Below are positions 41,127 to 50,232 of a DNA stretch of 64,000 bases, piece after piece. The stretch covers positions 1-64,000 of the forward strand of contig CALUTL010000001.1 in NCBI GenBank assembly GCA_944323655.1, written 5' to 3'. The notes beneath the pieces are model-generated. The model had not been told where the DNA came from and ran no database searches. It saw nothing but the letters and a program-made list of their open reading frames with translations. The translations under genes were made by a program, and so were the position numbers. Position 1 is the stretch's first letter. Each line of letters starts with the position of its first letter. Source of the stretch: Candidatus Gastranaerophilales bacterium. Its GTDB lineage: Bacteria > Cyanobacteriota > Vampirovibrionia > Gastranaerophilales > Gastranaerophilaceae.

Positions 41127-41807
41127 TTATTGTTTTTGACTTACTTTTACAGTTTCTATGAATTTTTTTGCATCATTAATCGGAATTGCAAATCCTATTC
41201 CGATATTGGAAATGTTGTTATCGGGGTTGTAAATAGACTGGTTTATGCCGATAACTTCACCTGAAGAATTTAACAACGGCCCGCCTGAACATCCGGGATT
41301 TATGGCCGCATCAGTCTGAATTTTATTTTTTGTATAGTCTATTCTTGATACTATTCCCTGCGTCAAGGTTCCGGAAAATCCAAACGGATTACCTATTGCA
41401 AGAACTTTTTGTCCGACTTTGATATCCTGAGAATCCCCGAATTTTATTGTTTGAAGTTTTGTTTTCGGAGAAATCTTTATAAGCGCCAAATCCTTGTTTT
41501 TACCCATTTTAGAAATAAGTTCCGCCTTATAAACCTGACCGTTAGACATTGTAACTTCTATGCTTTTTGAATCATCTACAACATGTGAACCGGTTAATAT
41601 AAGCCCGTCCGAACTTACTATACAACCCGTTCCCGCTGAAATCCCGTCCGAAGTCTGCGCATCTATTGCAACTATTGCTGGATTTATTCTTTCGTAAACG
41701 GTTATATTAATCTCCTCATCCGGCTCGTAAGTTTTCGCAATTCCTGCATTCACGAAGCTTAATGACATTATTAACGATATAAATAAAAACAATATCTTTC
41801 TTTTCAT
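41127..41807 (-). CDS. Secreted trypsin-like serine protease (HtrA-type domain, no PDZ)
   Basis: 226 residues with a signal peptide (about 1-24, ending in VNAGIAK). The triad is visible: His in TGSHVVDD near residue 77, Asp in KDLALIKI near 108, Ser in PGCSGGPLLNS near 174. Unlike DegP/HtrA there is no PDZ domain, so substrate choice and oligomerisation should be simpler. It should act in the periplasm or outside the cell, in protein quality control or processing. Its start has an AGGAG-like site. It lies 172 bases upstream of no gene on its own strand, and divergent to ycf23. Confidence 0.88.
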   Translation of the reverse strand: MKRKILFLFISLIMSLSFVNAGIAKTYEPDEEINITVYERINPAIVAIDAQTSDGISAGTGCIVSSDGLILTGSHVVDDSKSIEVTMSNGQVYKAELISKMGKNKDLALIKISPKTKLQTIKFGDSQDIKVGQKVLAIGNPFGFSGTLTQGIVSRIDYTKNKIQTDAAINPGCSGGPLLNSSGEVIGINQSIYNPDNNISNIGIGFAIPINDAKKFIETVKVSQKQ

Positions 41808-41884
41808 AACAGTACCTCTCCTTTTTATTATTTATTAATTCCGATTATTTTCATTATATTTACGTGATTTGTAGCGGTTAGTTA

Positions 41885-41913
41885 TTGAAATTATTAAAAT
41901 TTTAATGTATAAT
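41885..41913 (+). promoter_or_regulatory. ycf23 promoter
   Basis: TTGAAA at 41885-41890, 17 bases, then TATAAT at 41908-41913. The leader of about 40 bases has an AAGGAG site before the ATG at 41959. Confidence 0.7.
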
Positions 41914-41958
41914 TCAGAAAAGATTTAACAATTTTTATCAGTTAAGGAGATTACACAT

Positions 41959-42717
41959 ATGGAAAGAATTAACTTATTCAAAAAACATTTGGAAGAAAAA
42001 AGAGCAGTAAAAATTATTGCAGGTATCGACAACTTTGATATGGAAAGCGTAAAAAAAGTTGTTACAGCTGCTGACAAAACAGGCGCTAGCGCTGTTGATA
42101 TTTGTGCTGATGAAGATATTATTAAAGCAGTCAGAGAAATGACTGATATGCCGATATTCGTATCATCAATTATCCCTTCAAAACTTGCAAGAGCAGTTGA
42201 ACTCGGAGCTGATGCTATTGAACTTGGCAACTTTGATGTTCTTTATAAAAGCGGTAAAACTTTTACGGCAGGCGAAGTTCTTGAACTTGCAAAAGAAACT
42301 CTTTCACTTTTGAAAGGACAACACGTATTTTTCTGCGTTACTATCCCGGGTGAAATAGAAATTTCCGAACAAATTGCATTAGCTCGCGAACTTGAAGTTT
42401 TAGGAATTGACCTAATCCAAACTGAAGGACACTTCTCTAAATCAGAACAGGCTAACGGCGTTAGAGGTTTGATGGAAAGAGTTGAACTTACTATTTCTAA
42501 CACTATTGAACTTGTTAGAAATGTTGATATACCTGTTATGACAGCAACAGGAATTAACCCGACAACTGCACCGTTTGCATTTGCAGCTGGTGCAAGCGCT
42601 ATCGGATGCGGTTCTTGCGTTAACAAGTTGACTTCTGAAATTGCTATGATTGCAACTTCTCAACAACTTGTTGAAATTGCTTCTCGCAACGCTGAAAAAG
42701 TTGCTGAACTTGTTTAA
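41959..42717 (+). CDS. ycf23: Ycf23 family protein (DUF561)
   Basis: 252 residues. The sequence AVKIIAGIDNFD, SASVDIC-type segments with Ala-Ser-Ala-Val-Asp, IFVSSI, GADAIELGNFDVLY and TATGINPTTAPFAFAAGASAIG is the pattern of DUF561/Ycf23, a TIM-barrel-like family otherwise known from cyanobacteria and algal plastids. Its function is not established. Its presence supports a cyanobacterial-lineage host. The codon use (many GCT, GTT) suggests strong expression, and it has its own promoter and terminator. Confidence 0.88.
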   Translation: MERINLFKKHLEEKRAVKIIAGIDNFDMESVKKVVTAADKTGASAVDICADEDIIKAVREMTDMPIFVSSIIPSKLARAVELGADAIELGNFDVLYKSGKTFTAGEVLELAKETLSLLKGQHVFFCVTIPGEIEISEQIALARELEVLGIDLIQTEGHFSKSEQANGVRGLMERVELTISNTIELVRNVDIPVMTATGINPTTAPFAFAAGASAIGCGSCVNKLTSEIAMIATSQQLVEIASRNAEKVAELV

Positions 42718-42742
42718 GCTTTTAATAAAAGTTGATTGAATT

Positions 42743-42786
42743 AAAAATGCCTCAGATGTTTTATAATCGGGGCATTTTTATTTTTA
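42743..42786 (+). terminator. ycf23 intrinsic terminator
   Basis: AAAAATGCC pairs with GGCATTTTT (loop of about 19 bases) followed by ATTTTT, about 25 bases after the stop. Confidence 0.8.
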
Positions 42787-42888
42787 AAAATACTAATTAC
42801 GAACTCCGTTTTTTCACAAATATTAACATTAAATGGAAATTTCATCAGGTTTTAACTACAATATTTCTGTAGAATTAAGAGGGATATT

Positions 42889-44448
42889 ATGGAATTAATT
42901 TTAGATATTTTATACATTTACGCAGCGCTTTACACTGTATTTTTCCTTGCGCTGTCTATTCGTAATCTTAGCGATAAAAAATTCAGACGTGAAAAAAAAT
43001 ATTCTCAATATGAAGAAAAAGACAACCTTGCAGTTGTAATTTATGCTCACAACAACGCTGATACATTAGAAAATTTAATTAACGAAATTAAATCGCAGGA
43101 TTATCCGATTGGAAATTTTAAAGTATTTTTAATTCTGGACAACTGCACTGACGGCTCGCAAAATCTTTATACAAACGATGATTTTATCCACACAATCAAT
43201 ATCAAAGATGTCGGAACTATCGGCAAAGATCAAGCTATTTCTATTCTTTTAGAACAACTTTCACATGATGATTTTATTGATTCATTTGTATTTATTGATG
43301 CGGACAGAAGTATAGCACCTGACTTTTTGACAACGGTTAATGCCGCGCTTGCCAAAAACAGCGTGCTTAGCGGCGAAACTATTATTGATATTGAAAATTT
43401 CGGACCTATTGATAAGATTAAAGCCGCTTATCAAAAATACCACATGAATTTCTTACGCCGTGCCCGCTCACTTTTTGGGCTTGCTTCTCAAGCTGACAGC
43501 GGTGTTTTCATTATCAAAAAAGATATCGTAAATGAAATCGGCGATGTTGATTTTAAGGATATAAATTCAGAGCTTAAATACAGCCTTTTACTTTCTAAAA
43601 TAGGCTTCAAATGCACCTACAACCCTAACATCCAGACTATTGTCGATAATACAAACTATGAATTTAAGAAACCCAGACTATCGGCCAGAATGAATCTTTT
43701 CAGAAACGGGATTTTGCAGATATTTTCAAAGAATTTTGTATTCAATGAACATGTACTTTCTCTTATTTACCCGAACATCTGGACGCTTTTGATTATTTAC
43801 GCAATTGTACTTCACCACTCTTACAACTCTTATTTCTTCCTTGATTTTAAATTTGTTTTATTTACTTTTATTCTTTTGGCTGTCGGGTTTGCATTAAGCC
43901 TTGTTGAATCAAAGCTTACTAAAGTTGAAATTTTCAGACTTTTTATGTACCCGATTTATTCTTTCGGGCACATTATCAAAAACCTTCCGCCTGTCAGAAA
44001 GTTGATAAACAAGCTTATGAACAGAGAAGATTTGTCTGAAGATACTCAAAAATTTGACGTGGATGTTGTTGTTTCTACAAACAGAAGCAACCTGAACTGT
44101 AAAATGCAATTTATTTCAGACCACGGGCTTGCCAAAATCAGATTTTTCTATAAGAACAAAAAATTCACAACAGGCACTCATTTAAGAATGATTGACGCTT
44201 TGCAGGAATTAAAAACAAAGCTTGACGATTACGGTTTTGTGTTAAGAATTTGCAGTTGCTGTACTCATTTTACACCGAATGTCGACGGCTCGACTAATAT
44301 GCTTAAAGGCTTCTGTAACAGCGATTATCCGTCGCCTTCCATTAAAGAGCCTAAGCCGACATTAATCTGGAACACCTGCAACGACTTCTGTCCGGCAGAG
44401 CTTAATAATTTGATTACGGAAATGGTTAAAGAAAGCAATCAGAACTAA
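42889..44448 (+). CDS. Membrane glycosyltransferase, family 2-like
   Basis: 519 residues. N-terminal hydrophobic helix (about 3-25), then a GT-A domain with the nucleotide-binding strand NLAVVIYAHNNADTLENLI, the metal-binding DADRS motif near residue 141, and the acceptor-side segment with a Gln-x-x-x-x-W-type region, here weak. Two or three hydrophobic helices near 295-345 anchor the protein. The C-terminal 130 residues are Cys-rich (CSCCTHF, SDYPSPS) and unusual. It should build a cell-envelope polysaccharide or glycolipid. A GAGGGA site precedes the ATG. Its end overlaps folC by 23 bases, convergent. Confidence 0.8.
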   Translation: MELILDILYIYAALYTVFFLALSIRNLSDKKFRREKKYSQYEEKDNLAVVIYAHNNADTLENLINEIKSQDYPIGNFKVFLILDNCTDGSQNLYTNDDFIHTINIKDVGTIGKDQAISILLEQLSHDDFIDSFVFIDADRSIAPDFLTTVNAALAKNSVLSGETIIDIENFGPIDKIKAAYQKYHMNFLRRARSLFGLASQADSGVFIIKKDIVNEIGDVDFKDINSELKYSLLLSKIGFKCTYNPNIQTIVDNTNYEFKKPRLSARMNLFRNGILQIFSKNFVFNEHVLSLIYPNIWTLLIIYAIVLHHSYNSYFFLDFKFVLFTFILLAVGFALSLVESKLTKVEIFRLFMYPIYSFGHIIKNLPPVRKLINKLMNREDLSEDTQKFDVDVVVSTNRSNLNCKMQFISDHGLAKIRFFYKNKKFTTGTHLRMIDALQELKTKLDDYGFVLRICSCCTHFTPNVDGSTNMLKGFCNSDYPSPSIKEPKPTLIWNTCNDFCPAELNNLITEMVKESNQN

Positions 44449-45592
44449 CAACTTCGTTAATCATATAAAATGATCCGCAAATTATTGTCAAAGTATCTTC
44501 TCTGTATTCAAATTCCGCAAGAGATTTGAATTTTTGGGAAGGAAATTCACAAGCCTCTTGAAGTTCTTCAACCGTGCAGGAATTAGGATTGCTGAAATGA
44601 TTAAAATAAATCTCATCATTTTTGTCGAACAATAAATTCATCATTTTTTTGTAATCTTTATTCCTTAAACAACCAAAGACAAATCGGCGTTTTTTATTCG
44701 GAAAATAGAAATCCAAGCTTTCTCTTAAAGCTAAAATTCCGTTAGGGTTGTGCGCTCCGTCTATTATAAGATTTTTATTTTCTATAAACTGAAACCTTGC
44801 AGGATGCTTAACTTTTGAAAGTGCTGCCTGAATTACACACTCCGGAATTTCAGGAAAAACAAGCCTTATTGCAGCAAGTGCCAGCGAAAGATTTTCTTGC
44901 TGATAAAGCCCTTTTAAGGAAAGATTTGTTGTATCTTCAAAAGGTGCGGTCATAAGTAATAAAGAATCATTCTTGTCTGCCGCATCCCGAATAGCTTCAT
45001 ACCCTTCAGACGTCACAACAGGACAGCCTTTTTTAATTATTCCGGCTTTTTCAAACGCAATTTTATCTTTTGTATCACCTAACCGCTCGGTGTGATCAAG
45101 ATCAATATGCGTAATAATTGCGCAAAGATTGCTTTTGATAACGTTTGTAGCATCAAACCTTCCGCCTAAACCAGTTTCCAAAACAACCACATCAACATTA
45201 TTGTCAGCAAAATACTTAAATGCAGCCACCGTTAAAATTTCAAATTCCGTCAAATGAATTTCATGCTCATCTGCCTTTTTACAAATATCAAAAACAAGCT
45301 TTGAAAAATCTTCATCCGAAATATCAATCCCGTTTATTTTTATTCGCTCGGTATATTTAAAAATATGCGGACTTGTATAAAGCCCAGTTTTTTTGCCGGC
45401 TTCTTGTAAAACGCTGTCAAGAATAGCACAAACGCTTCCTTTACCGTTTGTTCCTGCAACATGGATACATTTAAGTTTATCCTGTGGATTACCTAAAAGC
45501 TCAAGAATTGCTGAAATTCTATCTAATCCAAGTTTTATATAAAACTTCCCGCTTGAAGTTAAAAGCTCTTTTGCCTCATTATAAGAGTTCAT
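44426..45592 (-). CDS. folC: Folylpolyglutamate/dihydrofolate synthase
   Basis: I start at the ATG at 45592, with AGAGGTG 6 bases upstream; the longer frame to 45616 would overlap the murG end. The 388-residue product has the Mur-ligase fold with P-loop GTNGKGSVCAI near residue 39, the second motif ETGLGGRFDATN, and HIDLDHTERLG. It adds glutamate to dihydropteroate and/or folates. It is the last gene of the wall operon; the link to peptidoglycan is its shared fold, not its pathway. Confidence 0.94.
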   Translation of the reverse strand: MNSYNEAKELLTSSGKFYIKLGLDRISAILELLGNPQDKLKCIHVAGTNGKGSVCAILDSVLQEAGKKTGLYTSPHIFKYTERIKINGIDISDEDFSKLVFDICKKADEHEIHLTEFEILTVAAFKYFADNNVDVVVLETGLGGRFDATNVIKSNLCAIITHIDLDHTERLGDTKDKIAFEKAGIIKKGCPVVTSEGYEAIRDAADKNDSLLLMTAPFEDTTNLSLKGLYQQENLSLALAAIRLVFPEIPECVIQAALSKVKHPARFQFIENKNLIIDGAHNPNGILALRESLDFYFPNKKRRFVFGCLRNKDYKKMMNLLFDKNDEIYFNHFSNPNSCTVEELQEACEFPSQKFKSLAEFEYREDTLTIICGSFYMINEVVSSDCFL

Positions 45593-45596
45593 TAAA

Positions 45597-46736
45597 TCAC
45601 CTCTTTTGGCTTGCAATCTCTATTAATTTTTTGCAAATCTCGTCAACAGCATCGTATTTTGCAAGAGAAAGTGCTTTATTTTGAAGTTCAGAAAGTTTTT
45701 GAGAAGAATTAATTAGAGATAAAATGTTTTCAGACAAAGTATCTGCGTTTAATTCATCGTCCTCTAAATAAAGAGAAGCGCCTTTTTCCTGCATATATTT
45801 AGCGTTTTTGCGCTGATGATCAGCCGCTGCGTGCGGATACGGTACAAGAATTGAAGCAATACCTGATGCGCAAAGTTCCGAAATACTTAAAGATCCGGCT
45901 CTTGATACCGCTATATCAGATGCTTTTAAGACCGTCACCATATCATCAAAATAAGGTTTTACTATCAAATTCCTGTCACTTTCGTATTCCGGATAATTTT
46001 TTATCAACTGCTCAATTACACGCTCGAAATTCTTCTTCCCTGTCTGGAAAATTATCTGCAAATCAAATTCTTTTGAAAGTTTTTTAATAATCTCCACAGC
46101 CGCATCATTAATTGCTCTTGCACCTTGAGAGCCGCCCATTATACAAAGTGTTGTTTTATCTGAAATCCCAAGATTTTTGCGGGCTTCCGTTTTGGTTAAA
46201 ATCTTAAAAGATTTTCTTATAGGATTCCCATTTATAAGGCAATTGTCATTAGCAATCTCATTTTTGGCACAATCAAACGCTAAAGAAACTGCCGACGCAT
46301 TAAAGGCTAACTTTCGTGTCACAAGCCCCGGTTTTGCATCGCAATCATGCATCATATATGGAATTTTCAAGATTTTAGCTGCGATTAAAGCTGGTGCCGA
46401 AACATAACCACCCGTTCCAAAAACAGCATCCGGCTTGTATTTTAGAATATAAAAGCAGCTTTTCATAATTGCAAAAGATAATTCTACACACCATTTGATA
46501 AGCCCCACATCCTTTTTCCTCGGCATTCCGTGAACATTAACAGGCAAAAACTTATACCCTTTGGCTTTTACAATATCAAACTCAAGATTTTTAGGATTGC
46601 CGACATAAAAAACTTTTTCTCTTTTTTCAATTAAAGCATCCGCAATCGCAACCGCAGGGTAAATATGCCCTCCTGTTCCGCCTCCTGTTACGAAAAACGT
46701 TAAATTATCTTCTCTCTGCTCTTTCTCTTTCTTCAT
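45597..46736 (-). CDS. murG: UDP-GlcNAc--undecaprenyl-pyrophosphoryl-MurNAc-pentapeptide transferase MurG
   Basis: 379 residues. It has the N-terminal VTGGGTGGHIYPA motif near residue 18, the GSQGARAIN motif in the C-terminal Rossmann domain, and the ISRAGS/SISELCASGIASILVPYP segment for UDP-GlcNAc. It converts lipid I to lipid II on the cytoplasmic face of the membrane. An AAGGA site lies inside the end of ftsW, which it overlaps by 32 bases, so the two are translationally coupled. Confidence 0.96.
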   Translation of the reverse strand: MKKEKEQREDNLTFFVTGGGTGGHIYPAVAIADALIEKREKVFYVGNPKNLEFDIVKAKGYKFLPVNVHGMPRKKDVGLIKWCVELSFAIMKSCFYILKYKPDAVFGTGGYVSAPALIAAKILKIPYMMHDCDAKPGLVTRKLAFNASAVSLAFDCAKNEIANDNCLINGNPIRKSFKILTKTEARKNLGISDKTTLCIMGGSQGARAINDAAVEIIKKLSKEFDLQIIFQTGKKNFERVIEQLIKNYPEYESDRNLIVKPYFDDMVTVLKASDIAVSRAGSLSISELCASGIASILVPYPHAAADHQRKNAKYMQEKGASLYLEDDELNADTLSENILSLINSSQKLSELQNKALSLAKYDAVDEICKKLIEIASQKR

Positions 46737-47919
46737 CCTGATTCCTTATCTTCTTAATCCTTTTTTTAGATATGTTTAATAAAATTCCGACCATCCAAAG
46801 TGAAACAATTAATGACGATCCGCCGTAACTTATGAACGGAAGCGGCACACCAGTTGTCGGCAAGAAAGAACTTGCGACACTTATATTCAAAAATGCCTGA
46901 AAACCTATCGCAAAAGTAATCCCGACCGCCAAAAGCCTTCCGTACAAATCAGGACAGCGGGAAGCAATAATAAATCCTCTATGTACAAGCGTCCAGAAAA
47001 GCCCGATTACAAGCACGCAGCCAATAAATCCCAATTCTTCCGCTAAAATTGCAAAAATAAAATCCGTATGACATTCGGGCAAATACGCAAGTTTCTGAAT
47101 AGAACCGCCATATCCGACCCCGTTAAATCCGCCTGATGCAAAAGCAATTAAAGATTGGATTATGTTATACCCAGCCCCCTGAGGATCAGTTTCCGGATGA
47201 CGCCAAATTCTTAATCTCTGGAGCTGATAAGGTTTAATAATCGTTGTTAAAGCAAGAATTATTGTCGTAACTCCTGCCGCAAGACAGCTGAAAAACAGCT
47301 TCAAAGACCCACCCCCGCACAAAAACATCACAACACAAACCGATAAAAGCAAAATTACCATACTTAAATTCGGCTGCATAAAAATAAATGCCATCATTAC
47401 AAGTATCGGAATAAAATATTTAAACCACTTTGTCTCATCAAACAAATTCGGATTATCTTTGAAAGCAGATGCCATAAGCAATACTACGGCCGGCTTTGCA
47501 AATTCAGATGGCTGAAGCTGAAATCCGAAAAGGTTTATCCACCTTTTTGCACCGTTTACGGTAACCCCTAAAGGCGTAAAATCTACCAGCATCAGAGCGA
47601 TAATTATACCCGCCGCAAGCAAAGTATTCCACTGCGCCAACTTTTTGTAATCGTAATTTGTAAAAAACTTAAGCCCGATAAACCCGACAATAAAACATAT
47701 TATCTGTTTAATCAAAAATTGAGCGGGATTAACCCCCTCATCAAGACACTTCGGCGCAGAGGCCGAAAATATCATCATAAAGCCTATCATAACAAGGAAA
47801 GTCACGACAATCAAAAGGGTTCTGTCAGGTGAAGATATAATAACCCTTTGAATTGAAGACCTGCTGCTGCGGGTTCTTTCAGAATCGTAATGACCTCTAT
47901 CATAATCTCGATAAGACAT
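46705..47919 (-). CDS. ftsW: Peptidoglycan glycosyltransferase FtsW (SEDS family)
   Basis: 404 residues from the ATG at 47919; the longer frame to 48000 would read far into murD. It has an N-terminal polar tail (1-40), about ten membrane helices, and SEDS motifs: GAKRWI near residue 128, YQLQRLRIW with the PETDPQGAGYN segment, FAILAEELGF, and GVPLPFISYGGSS near 365. It polymerises lipid II at the septum with a partner transpeptidase. It overlaps the end of murD by 20 bases. Confidence 0.95.
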   Translation of the reverse strand: MSYRDYDRGHYDSERTRSSRSSIQRVIISSPDRTLLIVVTFLVMIGFMMIFSASAPKCLDEGVNPAQFLIKQIICFIVGFIGLKFFTNYDYKKLAQWNTLLAAGIIIALMLVDFTPLGVTVNGAKRWINLFGFQLQPSEFAKPAVVLLMASAFKDNPNLFDETKWFKYFIPILVMMAFIFMQPNLSMVILLLSVCVVMFLCGGGSLKLFFSCLAAGVTTIILALTTIIKPYQLQRLRIWRHPETDPQGAGYNIIQSLIAFASGGFNGVGYGGSIQKLAYLPECHTDFIFAILAEELGFIGCVLVIGLFWTLVHRGFIIASRCPDLYGRLLAVGITFAIGFQAFLNISVASSFLPTTGVPLPFISYGGSSLIVSLWMVGILLNISKKRIKKIRNQDEERERAERR

Positions 47920-49249
47920 AATCTTTAAAGACCTTTCCTCTTTCCTCGTATCCGCTGAACATATCGAAACTTGCGCACGCTGGCGACAAAAGCACCACAT
48001 CGGGCTTTAATTCAACTGCTCTGTCAACTGCATTCTGAAGCGAACTTTCTCTTATAATATTTTCAAATCCGTCGGATTTCAAATTTTCTTCAAACCTGTC
48101 TGCCGCCTCGCCTATTAAAATTATTGTTTTAATGTGTTTTTTACAAGCTTCGTCAAACTCTTTCAAATCCGTATTTTTATCTCTTCCGCCTGCAATCAAA
48201 ACAACATCTTCATCATTAAAAGATCTTATTGCAACCAGAGAAGCCTCCGGATTTGTTGCTTTTGAATCGTTATAAAATTCAATCCCGTCTTTCTGTGCAA
48301 ATTTTTCAAGCCTGTGTTCCGGAACCTTGAACGACATAATCGCATCTTTTATGTTTTCATTAGAAACACCTTCCAATTTTGCTGCAATTACGGCGCACAT
48401 TACGTTTTGATAATTATGTTCTCCGATCAGCGGACAATCTTTAAGATCAATTATATGTTCTTCTTTGCCGCCACGCTTAAAATAAATTGCTTCATTCTTT
48501 TGATAACAGCAATTCTCGCCTATTTCACCGTCAAACATAAATACTGTTCCGCCGCATTCTTTAGAAATTTCCAAAAGCTTCGGATCCTTTGCATTTAAAA
48601 CAGAAAATGCAGGCTCTTGAGGCGTTTTAAAGATTTTTGCTTTTGCTTTGAAGTAATTTTCAAGCGAGCCGTGCCAGCTAATGTGATCAGGAGTAAAATT
48701 AGTCCAAATCGAAATTTGCGGCTGAAAAGCGTTGCTGTATTCAAGCTGGAAAGAACTTACTTCACAAACAAAAATTTCGACATCTCCATCCAGAAGGTCA
48801 CAAGGCGGAACCCCGTAATTTCCGCAAGGATATGCCTTAAAATCCTTACTCAAAATATGTGCCGCTAAAGCCGTTGTAGTCGTTTTGCCATTTGTTCCTG
48901 TTATTGCAACAAAAGGTTTTTGTGTCTGAGTATATGCAAGCTCAATTTCTGATATCACCGAAATCTTTTCATCTTTCAGGCGCTTCATAATTTCAGCTTC
49001 AGGCGGAATACCAGGGCTTGTCACCGCTATATAAGAATCTTTGATAAACTCATCCGAATGAGAGCCCATTTCAACCTTGATTCCTAAAAGCTCCAATTCA
49101 GCAATCGTTTTATTATCTTCATCTTTTCTCTCACGGCTTTCGGTGATATAAACGTCAGCCCCGTGTTTATTCAGATATTTAGCCGCAGAAATTCCGCTTT
49201 TTGACAATCCTAATACCAGAACTTTTCTTTCACGCCAGCCTGTTTTCAT
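47900..49249 (-). CDS. murD: UDP-N-acetylmuramoylalanine--D-glutamate ligase MurD
   Basis: 449 residues. Order: N-terminal UDP-binding Rossmann-like domain with LVLGLSKSGISAAKYL, central ATPase domain with GTNGKTTTTAL near residue 118, the HISWHGSLENYFKAKAKIF segment, and the C-terminal domain with NDSKATNPEAS near residue 311. It adds D-glutamate to UDP-MurNAc-L-Ala in the cytoplasm. It begins 2 bases after mraY ends. Confidence 0.97.
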   Translation of the reverse strand: MKTGWRERKVLVLGLSKSGISAAKYLNKHGADVYITESRERKDEDNKTIAELELLGIKVEMGSHSDEFIKDSYIAVTSPGIPPEAEIMKRLKDEKISVISEIELAYTQTQKPFVAITGTNGKTTTTALAAHILSKDFKAYPCGNYGVPPCDLLDGDVEIFVCEVSSFQLEYSNAFQPQISIWTNFTPDHISWHGSLENYFKAKAKIFKTPQEPAFSVLNAKDPKLLEISKECGGTVFMFDGEIGENCCYQKNEAIYFKRGGKEEHIIDLKDCPLIGEHNYQNVMCAVIAAKLEGVSNENIKDAIMSFKVPEHRLEKFAQKDGIEFYNDSKATNPEASLVAIRSFNDEDVVLIAGGRDKNTDLKEFDEACKKHIKTIILIGEAADRFEENLKSDGFENIIRESSLQNAVDRAVELKPDVVLLSPACASFDMFSGYEERGKVFKDYVLSRL

Positions 49250-49251
49250 AA

Positions 49252-50232
49252 TTAAATTATTCCTTTCAGAGTTAAATAAAACAACGTCAACGCAAACGCG
49301 CCTAACAAAGCGGAAATAAACGCAAAAGTTACTACAATTCTTTTTTCACTCCATCCGCAAAGTTCAAAATGATGATGAATCGGTGCCATTTTAAAAATTC
49401 TTTTTCCGGTCGTTTTAAAACTTGTAACTTGCAAAATTACCGAAAGCGCTTCAACGACGAAAATTCCGCCTATAAAAATAAGCAGAAATTCAAATTTGCC
49501 AATTACAGCAAGAGTCCCGAGCAAGCCGCCGATTGCAAGAGAACCAGTATCGCCCATAAAAACTTCAGCTTTAGGCTTGTTATATTTCAAAAATCCGAAC
49601 AATGCCCCGGCAACTGATGCTGCTATTATAGCAGCACCGGGATGTCCGTTTAATAAAAGTATTACAGCACACGCGGCAAATGCAAAAACCCCAGTGGAAG
49701 ACGCAAGCCCGTCCAACCCGTCAGTCAAATTGTAAGCATTAGAAGCACCCGTAATTACGATAACCGAAAATATCGGATACAGCCATTTTAAATCGACAGC
49801 GATACTTCCTATAGAAAAATAAGTACCTTCATTATTAGTCATCATAACAAATGCCGTAGGTAAAAGTGCAATTGCAATCTGTCTTAATAATTTCCCCTTA
49901 GCGCTCAACCCGTCATTATGCTTGCCTTTCAGCTTCAGATAATCGTCCTGAAAACCTGCAAATGCATAGAAAATAAATGTTATCAAAATTATAAAAACTT
50001 CTTCCGAAAATCTTTGCGCAAGCATCAGGGCAATAATTGAAGCGATAATCGCCGCAACAATTATGAACACACCGCCGGTTGTCGGAGTACCTTCTTTCTT
50101 TTGATGAGCCTCAGGCGCTAAATCCTTTACATATTGCCCTATCATTTTCTTTTTCAGAAATGAAATATACGGAACTCCAAATAACAGGCATAATATCATT
50201 CCAAGCAAAAATGCCACTGCTACCATTATCAT
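49252..50232 (-). CDS. mraY: Phospho-N-acetylmuramoyl-pentapeptide transferase MraY
   Basis: 326 residues with about ten membrane helices. It has GGVFIIVAAI, the Mg-binding FQDDYLKLKGKHNDG loop, NAYNLTDGLDGLAS, MGDTGSLAIGG and APIHHHFELCGWSE, all MraY signatures. It makes lipid I from UDP-MurNAc-pentapeptide and undecaprenyl phosphate. Its ATG overlaps the murF stop (ATGA), showing coupling. Confidence 0.98.
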   Translation of the reverse strand: MIMVAVAFLLGMILCLLFGVPYISFLKKKMIGQYVKDLAPEAHQKKEGTPTTGGVFIIVAAIIASIIALMLAQRFSEEVFIILITFIFYAFAGFQDDYLKLKGKHNDGLSAKGKLLRQIAIALLPTAFVMMTNNEGTYFSIGSIAVDLKWLYPIFSVIVITGASNAYNLTDGLDGLASSTGVFAFAACAVILLLNGHPGAAIIAASVAGALFGFLKYNKPKAEVFMGDTGSLAIGGLLGTLAVIGKFEFLLIFIGGIFVVEALSVILQVTSFKTTGKRIFKMAPIHHHFELCGWSEKRIVVTFAFISALLGAFALTLFYLTLKGII

